Of a stretch of 64,000 nt of DNA, positions 8,826-16,949 are shown in pieces. The position numbers and the translations under genes were made by a program. Source of the stretch: an uncultured Eubacteriales bacterium. GTDB lineage: Bacteria > Bacillota > Clostridia > Lachnospirales > Lachnospiraceae. The notes beneath the pieces were generated by a model. It did no database searches. It had not been told where the DNA came from and saw nothing but the letters and a program-made list of their open reading frames with translations. Numbering within the stretch: the first letter of the stretch is position 1; each line of letters starts with the position of its first letter. Location: assembly GCA_900315015.1 (NCBI GenBank), contig OMXJ01000015.1, positions 1 through 64,000 on the forward strand, written 5' to 3'.

Positions 8826-10378
8826 CTTTTGGGAGCCTTCCACTTTCTTGATGGTGCTTTTCTTGTACTATCTTTCCTTGCTACGTCTTTCCTTACAACG
8901 TCTTTCCCCGCAACGCTTTGCTTACCTGCTCCCTTTACAAGCATGCAGACTACTTCTACTTTACTTGTACATGGAAACATATCTACAGGTCTTATTTCCT
9001 TTACTGTATAGCCCTTTGTAAGCACCTTAAGGTTGTCTGCTAGGGTATATGGATTACAGGATACATATACCACTCTTTCAGGCGCTACCTCAAGCACTGA
9101 TTCAAGGAATTCTTCAGATGCTCCGCTTCTTGGCGGATCCATTATTACTACATCTACGGCGCTCTTTTTATCCTGTGCTGTTTCTACAAGATATTCTCCT
9201 GCGTCATCTGCTATAAATTCTACTCTTGCCTTTATTACGTCTGTATTTTTCAGGTTGTAGTTCAAATTTTCCTTGGCATCAGCTACCGCATCTGGATTCA
9301 GCTCAACTCCAGTCACCTTTCCTGCCTTTTCAGCTGCTAATAGTGTGATGGTTCCAGTTCCGCAGTATGCATCCAACACGCTGTCCTTTTCCTTTATTTC
9401 CGCAAGCTCTAACGCCTTTGCATATAACTTTTTCATCTGAGGCGGATTTACCTGGAAAAATGAATCTGGTGATATTCTAAAGCTTACTCCCATGCATGTA
9501 TCGGTAATGTAGCCCTTGCCATAGCCATTTTCAAACTTTGGTCCAAGCACCATACTGGTTGCTAGATTATTTACGTTAAATACCACCGTAGTGATATCCG
9601 GCTCTATCTTCATAAGTTCCTTTATGAAGTTATTCTTTCCCGGAAATACAGACCTTGCTATGACTATAACTACCATTATTTCCCTGGTCTCATAGCCCTT
9701 TCTTATGAGAAGATGTCTTACTAGCCCGGTGTCTGTATCTTCGTTATAAGCCTTTATTTTAAAATCTGATAAAAGCTTTGTTACTGAATTTATTATTCTA
9801 TTTGCGTCTTCATCTATGATTTTACATTTTTTCACAGGAACAACCCTATGGCTGCTTTCCTCATAGATTCCGCTCACTAATCTTCCGTCCTTTTGATCAA
9901 AGGTAACATGTACCTTGTGGCGGTAGCCATAAGGCTCATCTGCTCCTATTATCTCTGATACCTGACCATATTCTCCAAGTATCTTCTCACAGGCATTCTG
10001 CTTTATCGAAAGCTGCTTTTCGTAGGACGCATGAAGAAGCGTACAACCTCCGCACCTTCCATATACTGCACAGCCTGGCTCTACTCTATCCTCTGATTTC
10101 TTTGTTAGCTCTATTAGCTTTGCTCCACCTGCACGCAGGACATTTTCTCCCGCATTTTTGGCAGCTGTATTTTTTACTGCTGTATTTTTTCCGGCTTCAC
10201 CGCTCTTTTGTCTATTTCCTCTGCCATTTTCCGCTTTACTTTTTGTAAATACAAGCTCAATCTTTGCTTTTTCATTATCTAAAAGATATGGAACCTTGAA
10301 TTTTGATCCATTGAATTCAACTATTCCATTTCCGTCAGTATCTAATTCATGACAGCCAACACCATATATTTTACTCAT
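8789..10378 (-). CDS. rlmD: 23S rRNA (uracil-C5-)-methyltransferase, RlmD/RumA type
   Basis: About 529 residues. The order is an N-terminal TRAM-like region with a basic insert (GNRQKSGEAGKN...), then CAVYGRCGGCTLLHASYEKQL with the iron-sulfur cysteines, SAM site VLDAYCGTGTITLLAAEKAG, DVVIMDPPRSG and VYVSCNPYTLA holding the catalytic Cys. It transfers a methyl group from SAM to C5 of a uridine in 23S rRNA. The C-terminus adds about 40 Lys/Arg-rich repeated residues (RKDVARKDSTRK), which may aid RNA contact. ATG 10378 follows AAGGTG; the GTG codon just before it is less likely. Longer than the family's usual 450-460 residues because of the insert and tail. Confidence 0.88.
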   Translation of the reverse strand: MSKIYGVGCHELDTDGNGIVEFNGSKFKVPYLLDNEKAKIELVFTKSKAENGRGNRQKSGEAGKNTAVKNTAAKNAGENVLRAGGAKLIELTKKSEDRVEPGCAVYGRCGGCTLLHASYEKQLSIKQNACEKILGEYGQVSEIIGADEPYGYRHKVHVTFDQKDGRLVSGIYEESSHRVVPVKKCKIIDEDANRIINSVTKLLSDFKIKAYNEDTDTGLVRHLLIRKGYETREIMVVIVIARSVFPGKNNFIKELMKIEPDITTVVFNVNNLATSMVLGPKFENGYGKGYITDTCMGVSFRISPDSFFQVNPPQMKKLYAKALELAEIKEKDSVLDAYCGTGTITLLAAEKAGKVTGVELNPDAVADAKENLNYNLKNTDVIKARVEFIADDAGEYLVETAQDKKSAVDVVIMDPPRSGASEEFLESVLEVAPERVVYVSCNPYTLADNLKVLTKGYTVKEIRPVDMFPCTSKVEVVCMLVKGAGKQSVAGKDVVRKDVARKDSTRKAPSRKWKAPKRAGSSKPSGSES

Positions 10379-10463
10379 CACATCACCTTATTTCAGCATT
10401 TATTTCTTTAATGGTCTTAATCTATATTTACCATAAGCTCAATTATCAGCCATCTATTATTCC

Positions 10464-10562
10464 CTAATTAAATCGGCTGAGGAACTATTTCGTACGTTCC
10501 TCTCTTGGATTATCTATTACATCTTCAGGCTTTCCTTCTTCTACTACGTAGCCTCCGTCCAT
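10464..10562 (-). pseudogene. 3' remnant of an amino-acid ABC transporter ATPase gene
   Basis: One minus-strand frame reads MDGGYVVEEGKPEDVIDNP, then REERTK, a TAG stop (10487-10485), then FLSRFN and TAG. This matches the C-terminal end of GlnQ-type ATPases, which usually read MDGG..VEEG.P..IF.NP..ERTK.FLSR. Nothing upstream of residue M fits (no Walker or signature motifs), so nearly the whole gene is gone and the remainder carries an in-frame stop. Confidence 0.75.
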
Positions 10563-10607
10563 AGAGTGCTTTGAGGCTTTTATACAATTACTTTCCCCGT
10601 AAACTTT

Positions 10608-11024
10608 TTACCTATTAGGATTTCTCTTTTCCATAGCATATTCTTCTCTTTCACGTCTTAATTCCCTAGTTACGAAGTCGTCATTATGACCGTTGCGCGA
10701 ACGTATTTCATCTTCCTTTATGAAGTTATCATAGCTCACATTATTGCTGCCATAGTACTTGCTGAAATCAGTATGGCTATGCTCTTCATGTGCATTTGAG
10801 CCAAAAAGACCGTAATTATTATCATCAATGGTTCCTGTTTTTGGTCTCAAACTATATTTTTCTGCATCTGTCATTGGTCTTTGCTGAGTTCTATATTGCA
10901 CATTGCGATTTACTGCATTATTCGTGCTATTGCTGACATTCTTATCCTTTTTAGTCTTCTTGACCGAGCTGTATATTGCCCCAGCTATGATGATTATATA
11001 TACTATAACAGCAATATTATCCAT
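10608..11024 (-). CDS. small membrane-anchored protein of unknown function
   Basis: 138 residues. One N-terminal membrane segment (residues 4-19, IAVIVYIIIIAGAIYSS) is followed by basic KKTKKDK, predicting N-out with a cytoplasmic tail. The rest is hydrophilic and rich in Asn, Tyr, His, Asp and Arg, probably disordered. I recognise no domain. A strong AAGGAGG site 6 bases before ATG 11024 supports expression. The remnant of an ABC ATPase gene lies just downstream. Confidence 0.6.
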   Translation of the reverse strand: MDNIAVIVYIIIIAGAIYSSVKKTKKDKNVSNSTNNAVNRNVQYRTQQRPMTDAEKYSLRPKTGTIDDNNYGLFGSNAHEEHSHTDFSKYYGSNNVSYDNFIKEDEIRSRNGHNDDFVTRELRREREEYAMEKRNPNR

Positions 11025-11334
11025 TTCATCCTCCTTCTTGTCCTCTTTTTATAATCTTACAAATTTAAACATTTTTAATTCTTTCTACTTGATGTTAATT
11101 AAAATAGCTAAGTATCCTTTACTAGAGTTATTACTTCGTTGGTCACTTTTCCCTTAAAAGGGCACACTAACTCATTTTTTAATGATAGCACATTTTCCGC
11201 ATATTGTAAACCTTTTTTCTTTTTCTAGCTTATGAGATATTTATGATAAAGCCCTCCTTACTTTTTTAAGTAAGAAGGGCTCTTAGCATTAAAAATTATG
11301 CAAATTCATAAAATACTATTTTTTTCTAAGCCAT
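11025..11334. other. gene-free interval
   Basis: AT-rich and without a convincing open frame. It contains the TetR-side hairpin at 11250-11281; I see no clear promoter for the small membrane protein beyond generic AT-rich sequence. Confidence 0.5.
11250..11281 (-). terminator. hairpin after the ABC/TetR operon
   Basis: A 12-bp stem with one mismatch (11250-11261 / 11270-11281), loop of A/T. It lies 54 bases past the TetR stop. The tail is only moderately U-rich. Confidence 0.6.
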
Positions 11335-11937
11335 TCACTGATTTTTCTCAAAATGCACTTTGATAAAATAGTCAATATACCGTTCTATTTTTTTTAATGT
11401 TTCTTCCTTTTTTTCAGGCTCCCTATCGCAGGTCTGAATCAACATGCTCACAGGATATACATATTCCATTGCTAGCATCTCAGGATCTTCTTCTAAAAGC
11501 GCACCGTTTTTTATGAGGTCAGTAAAAATACTTACGTATTGTTTAATCATAAAATCCGACATGTGCTCAGTGACCTTTTTACTGAACAGTTCATCTTTGT
11601 ATTGCTCTATGTTAATCATTCTTCTGACCTTGATTATATGTTCATTTGTAACCGTATAGGCGATCTGGTGCATGCTAAAAGTCTTAAGTTCATGTGCATT
11701 ATGAATAAAGACCATTGAATGAAGTCCCATCCCCATTGTTGAGTTATATTGTTCTTCTACCGATTTGTCAATGCAATCAAAAATATCTTCCTTGCTTTTA
11801 AAATATCTATAAAGATTAGGTGCTTTTATCCCGCTTTCTACCGCAATTTCTTCTACGGTAGTGCCGTCGTACCCTTTTCTAGAAAACAATTCCAGTGCTG
11901 CTTCTAATATTTTATCTCTATTTGACCCCGTTCTCAA
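11335..11937 (-). CDS. TetR-family transcriptional regulator
   Basis: 200 residues. The N-terminal helix-turn-helix spans DKILEAALELFSRKGYDGTTVEEIA and GIKAPNLYRYFKSKEDIF; the rest is the variable ligand-binding part. It is the last gene of the ABC-2 transporter operon, so it probably represses that operon, with a matching palindrome in the promoter at 14560-14577. The start is taken as TTG 11937 because GGGAGGA lies 7 bases upstream; the frame extends to ATG 11979, but that start has no ribosome site and would add 14 residues before the conserved domain. Confidence 0.85.
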   Translation of the reverse strand: MRTGSNRDKILEAALELFSRKGYDGTTVEEIAVESGIKAPNLYRYFKSKEDIFDCIDKSVEEQYNSTMGMGLHSMVFIHNAHELKTFSMHQIAYTVTNEHIIKVRRMINIEQYKDELFSKKVTEHMSDFMIKQYVSIFTDLIKNGALLEEDPEMLAMEYVYPVSMLIQTCDREPEKKEETLKKIERYIDYFIKVHFEKNQ

Positions 11938-12032
11938 ATTTATTCCTCCCTCATAGTTAATTAGATTCGTAGGTATCACTTATAATAATATATCATTAAA
12001 GCAGATTTGTCAGTAGGAATTATTATATTTTT

Positions 12033-12770
12033 TTATACAAGGTCTCTCTTATTTAGCTTGTAGGTTCCTATAAATGTACATACAATTATTACCAAAACAG
12101 AGATGAGTAATTGAATTATTCTTCCTGGATTATTGAATTCCTCTCCTAAATATGTATTTGAGAACCACTGTCCAAGTGCTGGTATGTTATAAATTATCAC
12201 AATAATTTTGTTTAGAACTCCTTTAGATAAGGAAATAAAGAGATTGCCGAATATTACAAAGTTGAAGTAAAGCTGAAATATAAACATTGCACCTATGATA
12301 AGGGTAATCATTTTTGTTAGTCTGAATGCTAAAATCATCATGGTTGAAACGTAGCTTAAAACTGCCAGTAATATTACTATATTAGAAAGAATGAACTTTG
12401 AATTCACCTTAGCTCCCGCAATAATTCCTGCAAGCATATATACGCCCCACATTACAAATGCTGCTGTCATATGTGCTAGAAGTGAACTTTTATAAATATC
12501 CTCCTGAGTATATCCGGAAATCAGCTTGTTTCTGATTACTCCATCACTATATTCAGTGTTTGTGATGAGCGGTACAAAGATTGTAAAGAAAGCAACCATA
12601 GCTGCACTTACGAAAATCATTTTTTCATTTGTATCGCCTTTTATAGGCAGCTGAATCGGAGAATTGTTCCATGCTACAATGAATGTGATTGCAAATGCTG
12701 CCATGCATCCAAATATATAAAATGGATTCTTGAATATTCTTATCATAATAGACTTATATAAATTTTTCAT
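12033..12770 (-). CDS. ABC-2 type transporter permease
   Basis: About 245 residues with six predicted membrane segments. The segment TNTEYSDGVIRNKLISGYTQEDIY between helices is the cytoplasmic loop typical of ABC-2 permeases such as those of bacitracin/lantibiotic export systems. It pairs with the permease encoded just upstream to form a heterodimer driven by the operon's ATPase. ATG 12770 follows TGAGGA by 6 bases; the GTG at 12782 is less likely. Confidence 0.83.
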   Translation of the reverse strand: MKNLYKSIMIRIFKNPFYIFGCMAAFAITFIVAWNNSPIQLPIKGDTNEKMIFVSAAMVAFFTIFVPLITNTEYSDGVIRNKLISGYTQEDIYKSSLLAHMTAAFVMWGVYMLAGIIAGAKVNSKFILSNIVILLAVLSYVSTMMILAFRLTKMITLIIGAMFIFQLYFNFVIFGNLFISLSKGVLNKIIVIIYNIPALGQWFSNTYLGEEFNNPGRIIQLLISVLVIIVCTFIGTYKLNKRDLV

Positions 12771-12849
12771 TTTTTTCCTCACATGTCGTTATTTTTTTAC
12801 ACATTTCTTTCTTATAAGAGATTACTGATCATAATATATGCTAAATTAA

Positions 12850-13617
12850 TCAGCGTATCTCTTTTCTTTTAAAGATTACCAGCCCTAATATAAGTGAAAT
12901 CACTGTAATCCCACCTATTCCCATCATATAGGTAAATAATCCGTAGTGCGGTCTCATCATAGGATAGAAAAATGGCAGATATTTTTCCAAAAACTGATAT
13001 AAACAGAGTTTGAAGCCCGTCAGAGTGCATATGCCATTTTCCGGATATAGCTTGTCAAGTACCTCTAGTGATACGATTTTCATGACAATAACTATTGAAA
13101 GACCTACTATATACGATGCTTTGTACCCTCCTAAAATCATTACCAAGGTTGTAGAAAATAATCCAAGTGCCATGCACGAAAGAGTGATTATCAGCCAGTA
13201 ATACAAAATCTCCTGCGCCGTATATGTATCCCATTTAAGAAAGAATATCAGGTTGCACAAAAACGATGTTATGCAGGCCGCTACCGAATGAATCAATCCA
13301 TGAAGCAAACCGCATGCTGCCCATGATAAGTATATATTCACCCTGCTCGCTCCTGATATGATCTTGTTCCTTATGCAGCCATCAGAATAATCGCTGGTGG
13401 TTGTTATAAGAGTGCTTGCAAAAATCAAAAATGTTGAAATTGTTCCATAGTTGAATGCGACCGCATCTGCATATAACACTATTTTAGGATATAAGATATT
13501 TATTGTCTTAAGTATCAGAACACTGAAAAACTGATATAGGATATTTACCATCAGGCATGTACGAAAGCCCTTGTCATGTATCATTTTTCTAATGTCTGCA
13601 TGGAATATTCTAAACAT
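12850..13617 (-). CDS. ABC-2 type transporter permease
   Basis: 255 residues and about six membrane segments, with TTTSDYSDGCIRNKIISGASRVNIY as the conserved cytoplasmic loop, similar to its partner. ATG 13617 is preceded by GGAGGG and overlaps the ATPase stop by 8 bases, so translation is probably coupled. The exported substrate is unknown; antimicrobial peptides or lipophilic compounds are typical for this type. Confidence 0.83.
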   Translation of the reverse strand: MFRIFHADIRKMIHDKGFRTCLMVNILYQFFSVLILKTINILYPKIVLYADAVAFNYGTISTFLIFASTLITTTSDYSDGCIRNKIISGASRVNIYLSWAACGLLHGLIHSVAACITSFLCNLIFFLKWDTYTAQEILYYWLIITLSCMALGLFSTTLVMILGGYKASYIVGLSIVIVMKIVSLEVLDKLYPENGICTLTGFKLCLYQFLEKYLPFFYPMMRPHYGLFTYMMGIGGITVISLILGLVIFKRKEIR

Positions 13618-14524
13618 TTTTGCCCCCTCCAATAAGGGATAAATAGAAGCTCTCTAAATTTTCTTCATTTTCTTCCATTTTTTCTATTATGCATTCTGTC
13701 TTGTCGCACAGCTTTGCCATTTCCGAGAAGTTAATATCCTCATAAATATCCGCAGTTCTATTATCTATGATTTTGTATTTTAAACCACGTGATTCAATGG
13801 CTTTTGCTAGAAGCTTTGTATCATTTACCGTCATTTTTATGGCTTTATGACTTTCTTTTCTAAGCGATTCATTGCTCATCTGACGGACTATGTGTCCCTT
13901 ATCAATGAAGCCATAATGAGTTGCCATTCTTGCTAATTCGTCAAGGATATGGCTTGATATGAGGAATGTTATGCCCCTCTCTTTGTTAAGCTTTATAACT
14001 AATTCTCTGATTTCTATGATTCCCTGAGGATCTAGACCATTAGTCGGCTCATCTAGGATAATAAATTCCGGATTTCCACAGAGCGCTATTGCAAGTCCGA
14101 GTCTTTGTCTCATTCCTAGAGAGAAATTTTTTGCCTTTTTCTTTCCTGTGTCTGATAGCCCAACAATATCCAGTAATTCATCTACATTTTTTAAATCAGC
14201 AAGTCCTAGCATTATGCACTGCTGAATTAAATTATCCCTAGCTGTTAGATCTTTATAGATGGCAGGTGATTCTACTACAGCTCCCAATTTTCGTCTTGCT
14301 TTAAGAATGTCAGCGCTGTCATTTTTTATTCCCATAAGCTCGTATGAGCCAGAGCTTGGAGTCTGAAGACCGCAAAGAAGCCTGATTAATGTAGTCTTAC
14401 CGGCACCGTTTTTACCGACAAAACCATAAATAGAGTGTTTTGGAATTTCCATATTTACGTCCTTTAAGGCCGCAAAGCTTCCATAGTTTTTACATAAGTT
14501 GTTTGTTTTAAAAATATAATCCAT
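13610..14524 (-). CDS. ABC transporter ATP-binding protein (BcrA-like)
   Basis: 304 residues. Walker A GKNGAGKTT (near residue 37), signature SLGMRQRLGLA, Walker B FIILDEPTNGLDPQG and H-loop SSHILDEL are all intact. The last 80 residues are a C-terminal extension typical of ABC-2 exporter ATPases. First gene of ATPase, permease, permease, TetR. AGAGGAGT precedes the ATG. Control by the TetR product through the promoter palindrome is inferred. Confidence 0.88.
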   Translation of the reverse strand: MDYIFKTNNLCKNYGSFAALKDVNMEIPKHSIYGFVGKNGAGKTTLIRLLCGLQTPSSGSYELMGIKNDSADILKARRKLGAVVESPAIYKDLTARDNLIQQCIMLGLADLKNVDELLDIVGLSDTGKKKAKNFSLGMRQRLGLAIALCGNPEFIILDEPTNGLDPQGIIEIRELVIKLNKERGITFLISSHILDELARMATHYGFIDKGHIVRQMSNESLRKESHKAIKMTVNDTKLLAKAIESRGLKYKIIDNRTADIYEDINFSEMAKLCDKTECIIEKMEENEENLESFYLSLIGGGKNV

Positions 14525-14553
14525 ATTTTACTCCTCTCGATAATACTTTTTAT

Positions 14554-14582
14554 AGTATATGATAATAAACGTTATCAGTCAA
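14554..14582 (-). promoter_or_regulatory. promoter with built-in palindrome (candidate TetR operator)
   Basis: Minus strand: TTGACT (14582-14577), 17-base spacer, TATACT (14559-14554). A TGATAA-N6-TTATCA palindrome (14560-14577) occupies the spacer exactly. A repressor bound there would exclude RNA polymerase. The TetR gene at the end of the operon is the obvious candidate. Confidence 0.75.
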
Positions 14583-14607
14583 GTTTTTTTTGTATTTTAT
14601 TTTCTAC

Positions 14608-14636
14608 TTTAAATAAAATCAATTTTGTTGTATAAT
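14608..14636 (+). promoter_or_regulatory. possible promoter for the thioesterase
   Basis: A clear TATAAT at 14631-14636 with only a weak -35 (TTTAAA, 14608-14613) at 17 bases. It diverges from the ABC operon promoter 26 bases away. Confidence 0.5.
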
Positions 14637-14691
14637 ATAAAAACTGAGCGTTTCTGCTCTATTTTTGATACTTTTATGAGAGGGATTATTA

Positions 14692-15420
14692 ATGTTTACT
14701 TTTGATTCTAAGGTTCTTTATAGTAAAATTTCACCTAACGAGAAGCTCTCCATCAAGGCTCTCGTTGACTATTTCCAGGATTGCTCTACTCTTCAGTCAG
14801 AGACTCTTGAGAAGGGTTTAAAATTTCTTCAGGATAACCATAGGGCATGGCTTCTTTCTTCATGGCAGATCGATATTGTGGATATGCCTGATTACAACGA
14901 CGACATTACCATCGGAACTCAGGTCAGTAACATAAACGGCCTGCTCTCCAACAGATATTTTGCGATCTACAATAGGTCAAAGGGCGGCAAGCTAGCTGTT
15001 AAAGCTGATTCTGTTTGGTTTTTACTTAATACTGATACCAGAATGCCTATGAAAATAGAGCCTCCTTTTTCTGATATTTACGAAATCTGTCCTCCTCTTG
15101 AAATGGAGCTTTTACCTAGAAAAATAAGACCTATAAAGAATTTTTCTGAGGCTTCTTTTTTAGGCGTTCTCCCTGTTAATCCTTCTATGATAGATACTAA
15201 CGGTCACATGAACAACGCCCAGTATATTGCTGTCGCAGAAGCTTATCTTCCTGCTACTGATAAGGATATAAAGAGAATTCATGCCTATTACGCAAATTCT
15301 GCTGTAAAGGGCGATGAGCTAAATATTTACTCTGTTATAGATAATGACTCTGTTAAAATAGGTCTTTTAGATAGTTCAGAAAAGCACGCACCTTATGCAT
15401 ATGTTCAGTTCTATTACTAA
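14692..15420 (+). CDS. acyl-ACP thioesterase
   Basis: 242 residues in two hot-dog halves. The first has ALVDYFQDCSTLQSE and NTDTRMPMKI; the second has DTNGHMNNAQYI, the counterpart of the N-x-H-x-N-N motif in plant FatA/FatB. It releases free fatty acids from acyl carrier protein in the cytoplasm. It stands alone between divergent operons, so its physiological link (fatty-acid chain length or secretion) is not shown. AGAGGG precedes ATG 14692. Its last codons (FYY-stop) seed a tandem repeat. Confidence 0.9.
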   Translation: MFTFDSKVLYSKISPNEKLSIKALVDYFQDCSTLQSETLEKGLKFLQDNHRAWLLSSWQIDIVDMPDYNDDITIGTQVSNINGLLSNRYFAIYNRSKGGKLAVKADSVWFLLNTDTRMPMKIEPPFSDIYEICPPLEMELLPRKIRPIKNFSEASFLGVLPVNPSMIDTNGHMNNAQYIAVAEAYLPATDKDIKRIHAYYANSAVKGDELNIYSVIDNDSVKIGLLDSSEKHAPYAYVQFYY

Positions 15421-15487
15421 GTTATATTACTAAATCATATTACTATGTTATATTGCTAAGTCATATTACTATGTTATATTACTATGG
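15413..15487 (+). repeat. 13/26-bp tandem repeat starting in the thioesterase stop region
   Basis: The ending TATTACTAA is repeated as ATATTACTAA or ATATTACTAT every 13 bases for about six rounds. The coding end and its TAA are the first copy. Confidence 0.8.
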
Positions 15488-15499
15488 TTACTATAAAAG

Positions 15500-15535
15500 A
15501 ACTCCTTCTCATGTTTTTTGAAAAGGAGTTTTTTT
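15500..15535 (+). terminator. thioesterase terminator
   Basis: Stem AACTCCTT (15500-15507) with AAGGAGTT (15523-15530), followed by a T run. Confidence 0.75.
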
Positions 15536-15590
15536 GTATCAATTTAAAAGGATTCTTTCTCAATATTTAAGTTAAAAGATAATCTGATTA

Positions 15591-15619
15591 AAAAAAACGC
15601 GGCCTAAGCCGCGCTTTTT
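15591..15619. terminator. bidirectional terminator
   Basis: A perfect 6-bp GC stem (CGCGGC / GCCGCG, 15598-15613, loop CTAA) flanked by A7 on the left and T6 on the right. It closes the aspartokinase operon from the right and can back up the thioesterase from the left. Confidence 0.9.
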
Positions 15620-15664
15620 TAATGTCGCTTTTTTTATTTTCGCTTTTTTTTCTCTTTTAAATAA

Positions 15665-16909
15665 TTAGAAGAACTTGTCGTGTACTGCCTGTGTAGCCTT
15701 CTGAAGGTACTTCTCATCGATAAGTACTGTAACTCTGATTTCTGATGTGCAGATCATATTGATGTTGATGCCTGCATCATAGAGAGCCTCGAACATCTTT
15801 GCTGCTACGCCTGGGTTTGTCATCATGCCGGCACCAACGATTGATACCTTTGCAACGTCTGTATTAACGTCAATTGACTTATACTTAAGGCTTGTTGTAT
15901 GATGTGACTCGATTACCTTAACTGCCTCATCTACCTTATCCTCTGGTACTGTGAAGCTGATATCCTTTGTTCCATCACGTCCGATAGACTGGATGATGAT
16001 ATCTACATTTATATGATGGTTTGCAAGGTGCTGGAAAAGCTTGAAAGCTACTCCTGGCTGATCCTCAAGACCTACTACTGAAATACGTGCTGCATTCTTG
16101 TCGCTAGCTACGCCGCTGATAAGTGTTCCTTCCATTTTTACGATCTCCTTTACAATTGTTCCTTCGTTAAAATCAAGACTAGAGCGAACTACAAGAGTTA
16201 CTCCGTACTTCTTTGCAAGCTCTACTGAACGGTTATGAAGTACGCCTGCTCCAAGTGATGCCATCTCAAGCATCTCATCGTATGTAATTTCATCAAGCTT
16301 GTGTGCCTTTGGGCATACTCTTGGATCTGCTGTATAAACGCCGTCTACATCTGTGAAGATTTCGCATTTATCTGCATTGAGTGCTGCTGCAAGTGCAACT
16401 GCTGTTGTATCTGATCCACCTCTTCCAAGTGTTGTAACGTCACCGTTCTTATCAACACCCTGGAATCCAGTAATGATAACGATTTTTCTCTGATCAAGCT
16501 CACCATGAATTCTTTCTGCATCGATGCCTGTAAGTCTTGCATCCTGATGAACAGAAGTTGTATGCATTCTTACCTGAAGTGCATTGAGTGATACTGCCGG
16601 TACGCCAAGTGCATTCATTGCCATTGCCATAAGTGCTACACTTTCCTGCTCTCCGATTGAAAGGTACATATCCATTTCACGCTTTGGTGGCTTTGGAATT
16701 TCTCCTCTCTTCTTTCCTGTCACCTTTTCAGCCTCAGCCATAAGGCCTTCTGTTTTTGCAATGATGTCGTCTGTTGTGTCGCCCATTGCTGAAAGTACTA
16801 CAACTACGTCATTTCCGTTCTTGTAGTCTTCGATACAGCGCTTTGCTACGTTGAATATTCTTGTGTAGTTAGCTACGCTGCTGCCTCCAAACTTCTTAAC
16901 AATTAACAT
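15665..16909 (-). CDS. lysC: aspartate kinase
   Basis: About 414 residues. Kinase domain with KKFGGSSVAN at the start, ALGRGGSDTTAVALAAAL and FTDVDGVYTADPR; two C-terminal ACT domains (VVGLEDQPGVAFKLF, SIVGAGMMTNPGVAAKMF). It phosphorylates aspartate, the first step to lysine, threonine, methionine and diaminopimelate. The ACT domains suggest feedback inhibition by Lys and/or Thr. ATG 16909 lies 8 bases after GGAGGA; the upstream TTG 16924 is rejected. Third gene after the ACT protein and hom. Confidence 0.93.
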   Translation of the reverse strand: MLIVKKFGGSSVANYTRIFNVAKRCIEDYKNGNDVVVVLSAMGDTTDDIIAKTEGLMAEAEKVTGKKRGEIPKPPKREMDMYLSIGEQESVALMAMAMNALGVPAVSLNALQVRMHTTSVHQDARLTGIDAERIHGELDQRKIVIITGFQGVDKNGDVTTLGRGGSDTTAVALAAALNADKCEIFTDVDGVYTADPRVCPKAHKLDEITYDEMLEMASLGAGVLHNRSVELAKKYGVTLVVRSSLDFNEGTIVKEIVKMEGTLISGVASDKNAARISVVGLEDQPGVAFKLFQHLANHHINVDIIIQSIGRDGTKDISFTVPEDKVDEAVKVIESHHTTSLKYKSIDVNTDVAKVSIVGAGMMTNPGVAAKMFEALYDAGININMICTSEIRVTVLIDEKYLQKATQAVHDKFF

Positions 16910-16949
16910 GAGTTTTTCCTCCAAGTTTTTGCTTTATATCTAAAAATAT

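Noticed and set aside
10485-10487. Programmed TAG readthrough or pyrrolysine in the ABC fragment
   Set aside because: The remaining gene lacks every catalytic motif, so the stop is simply decay.
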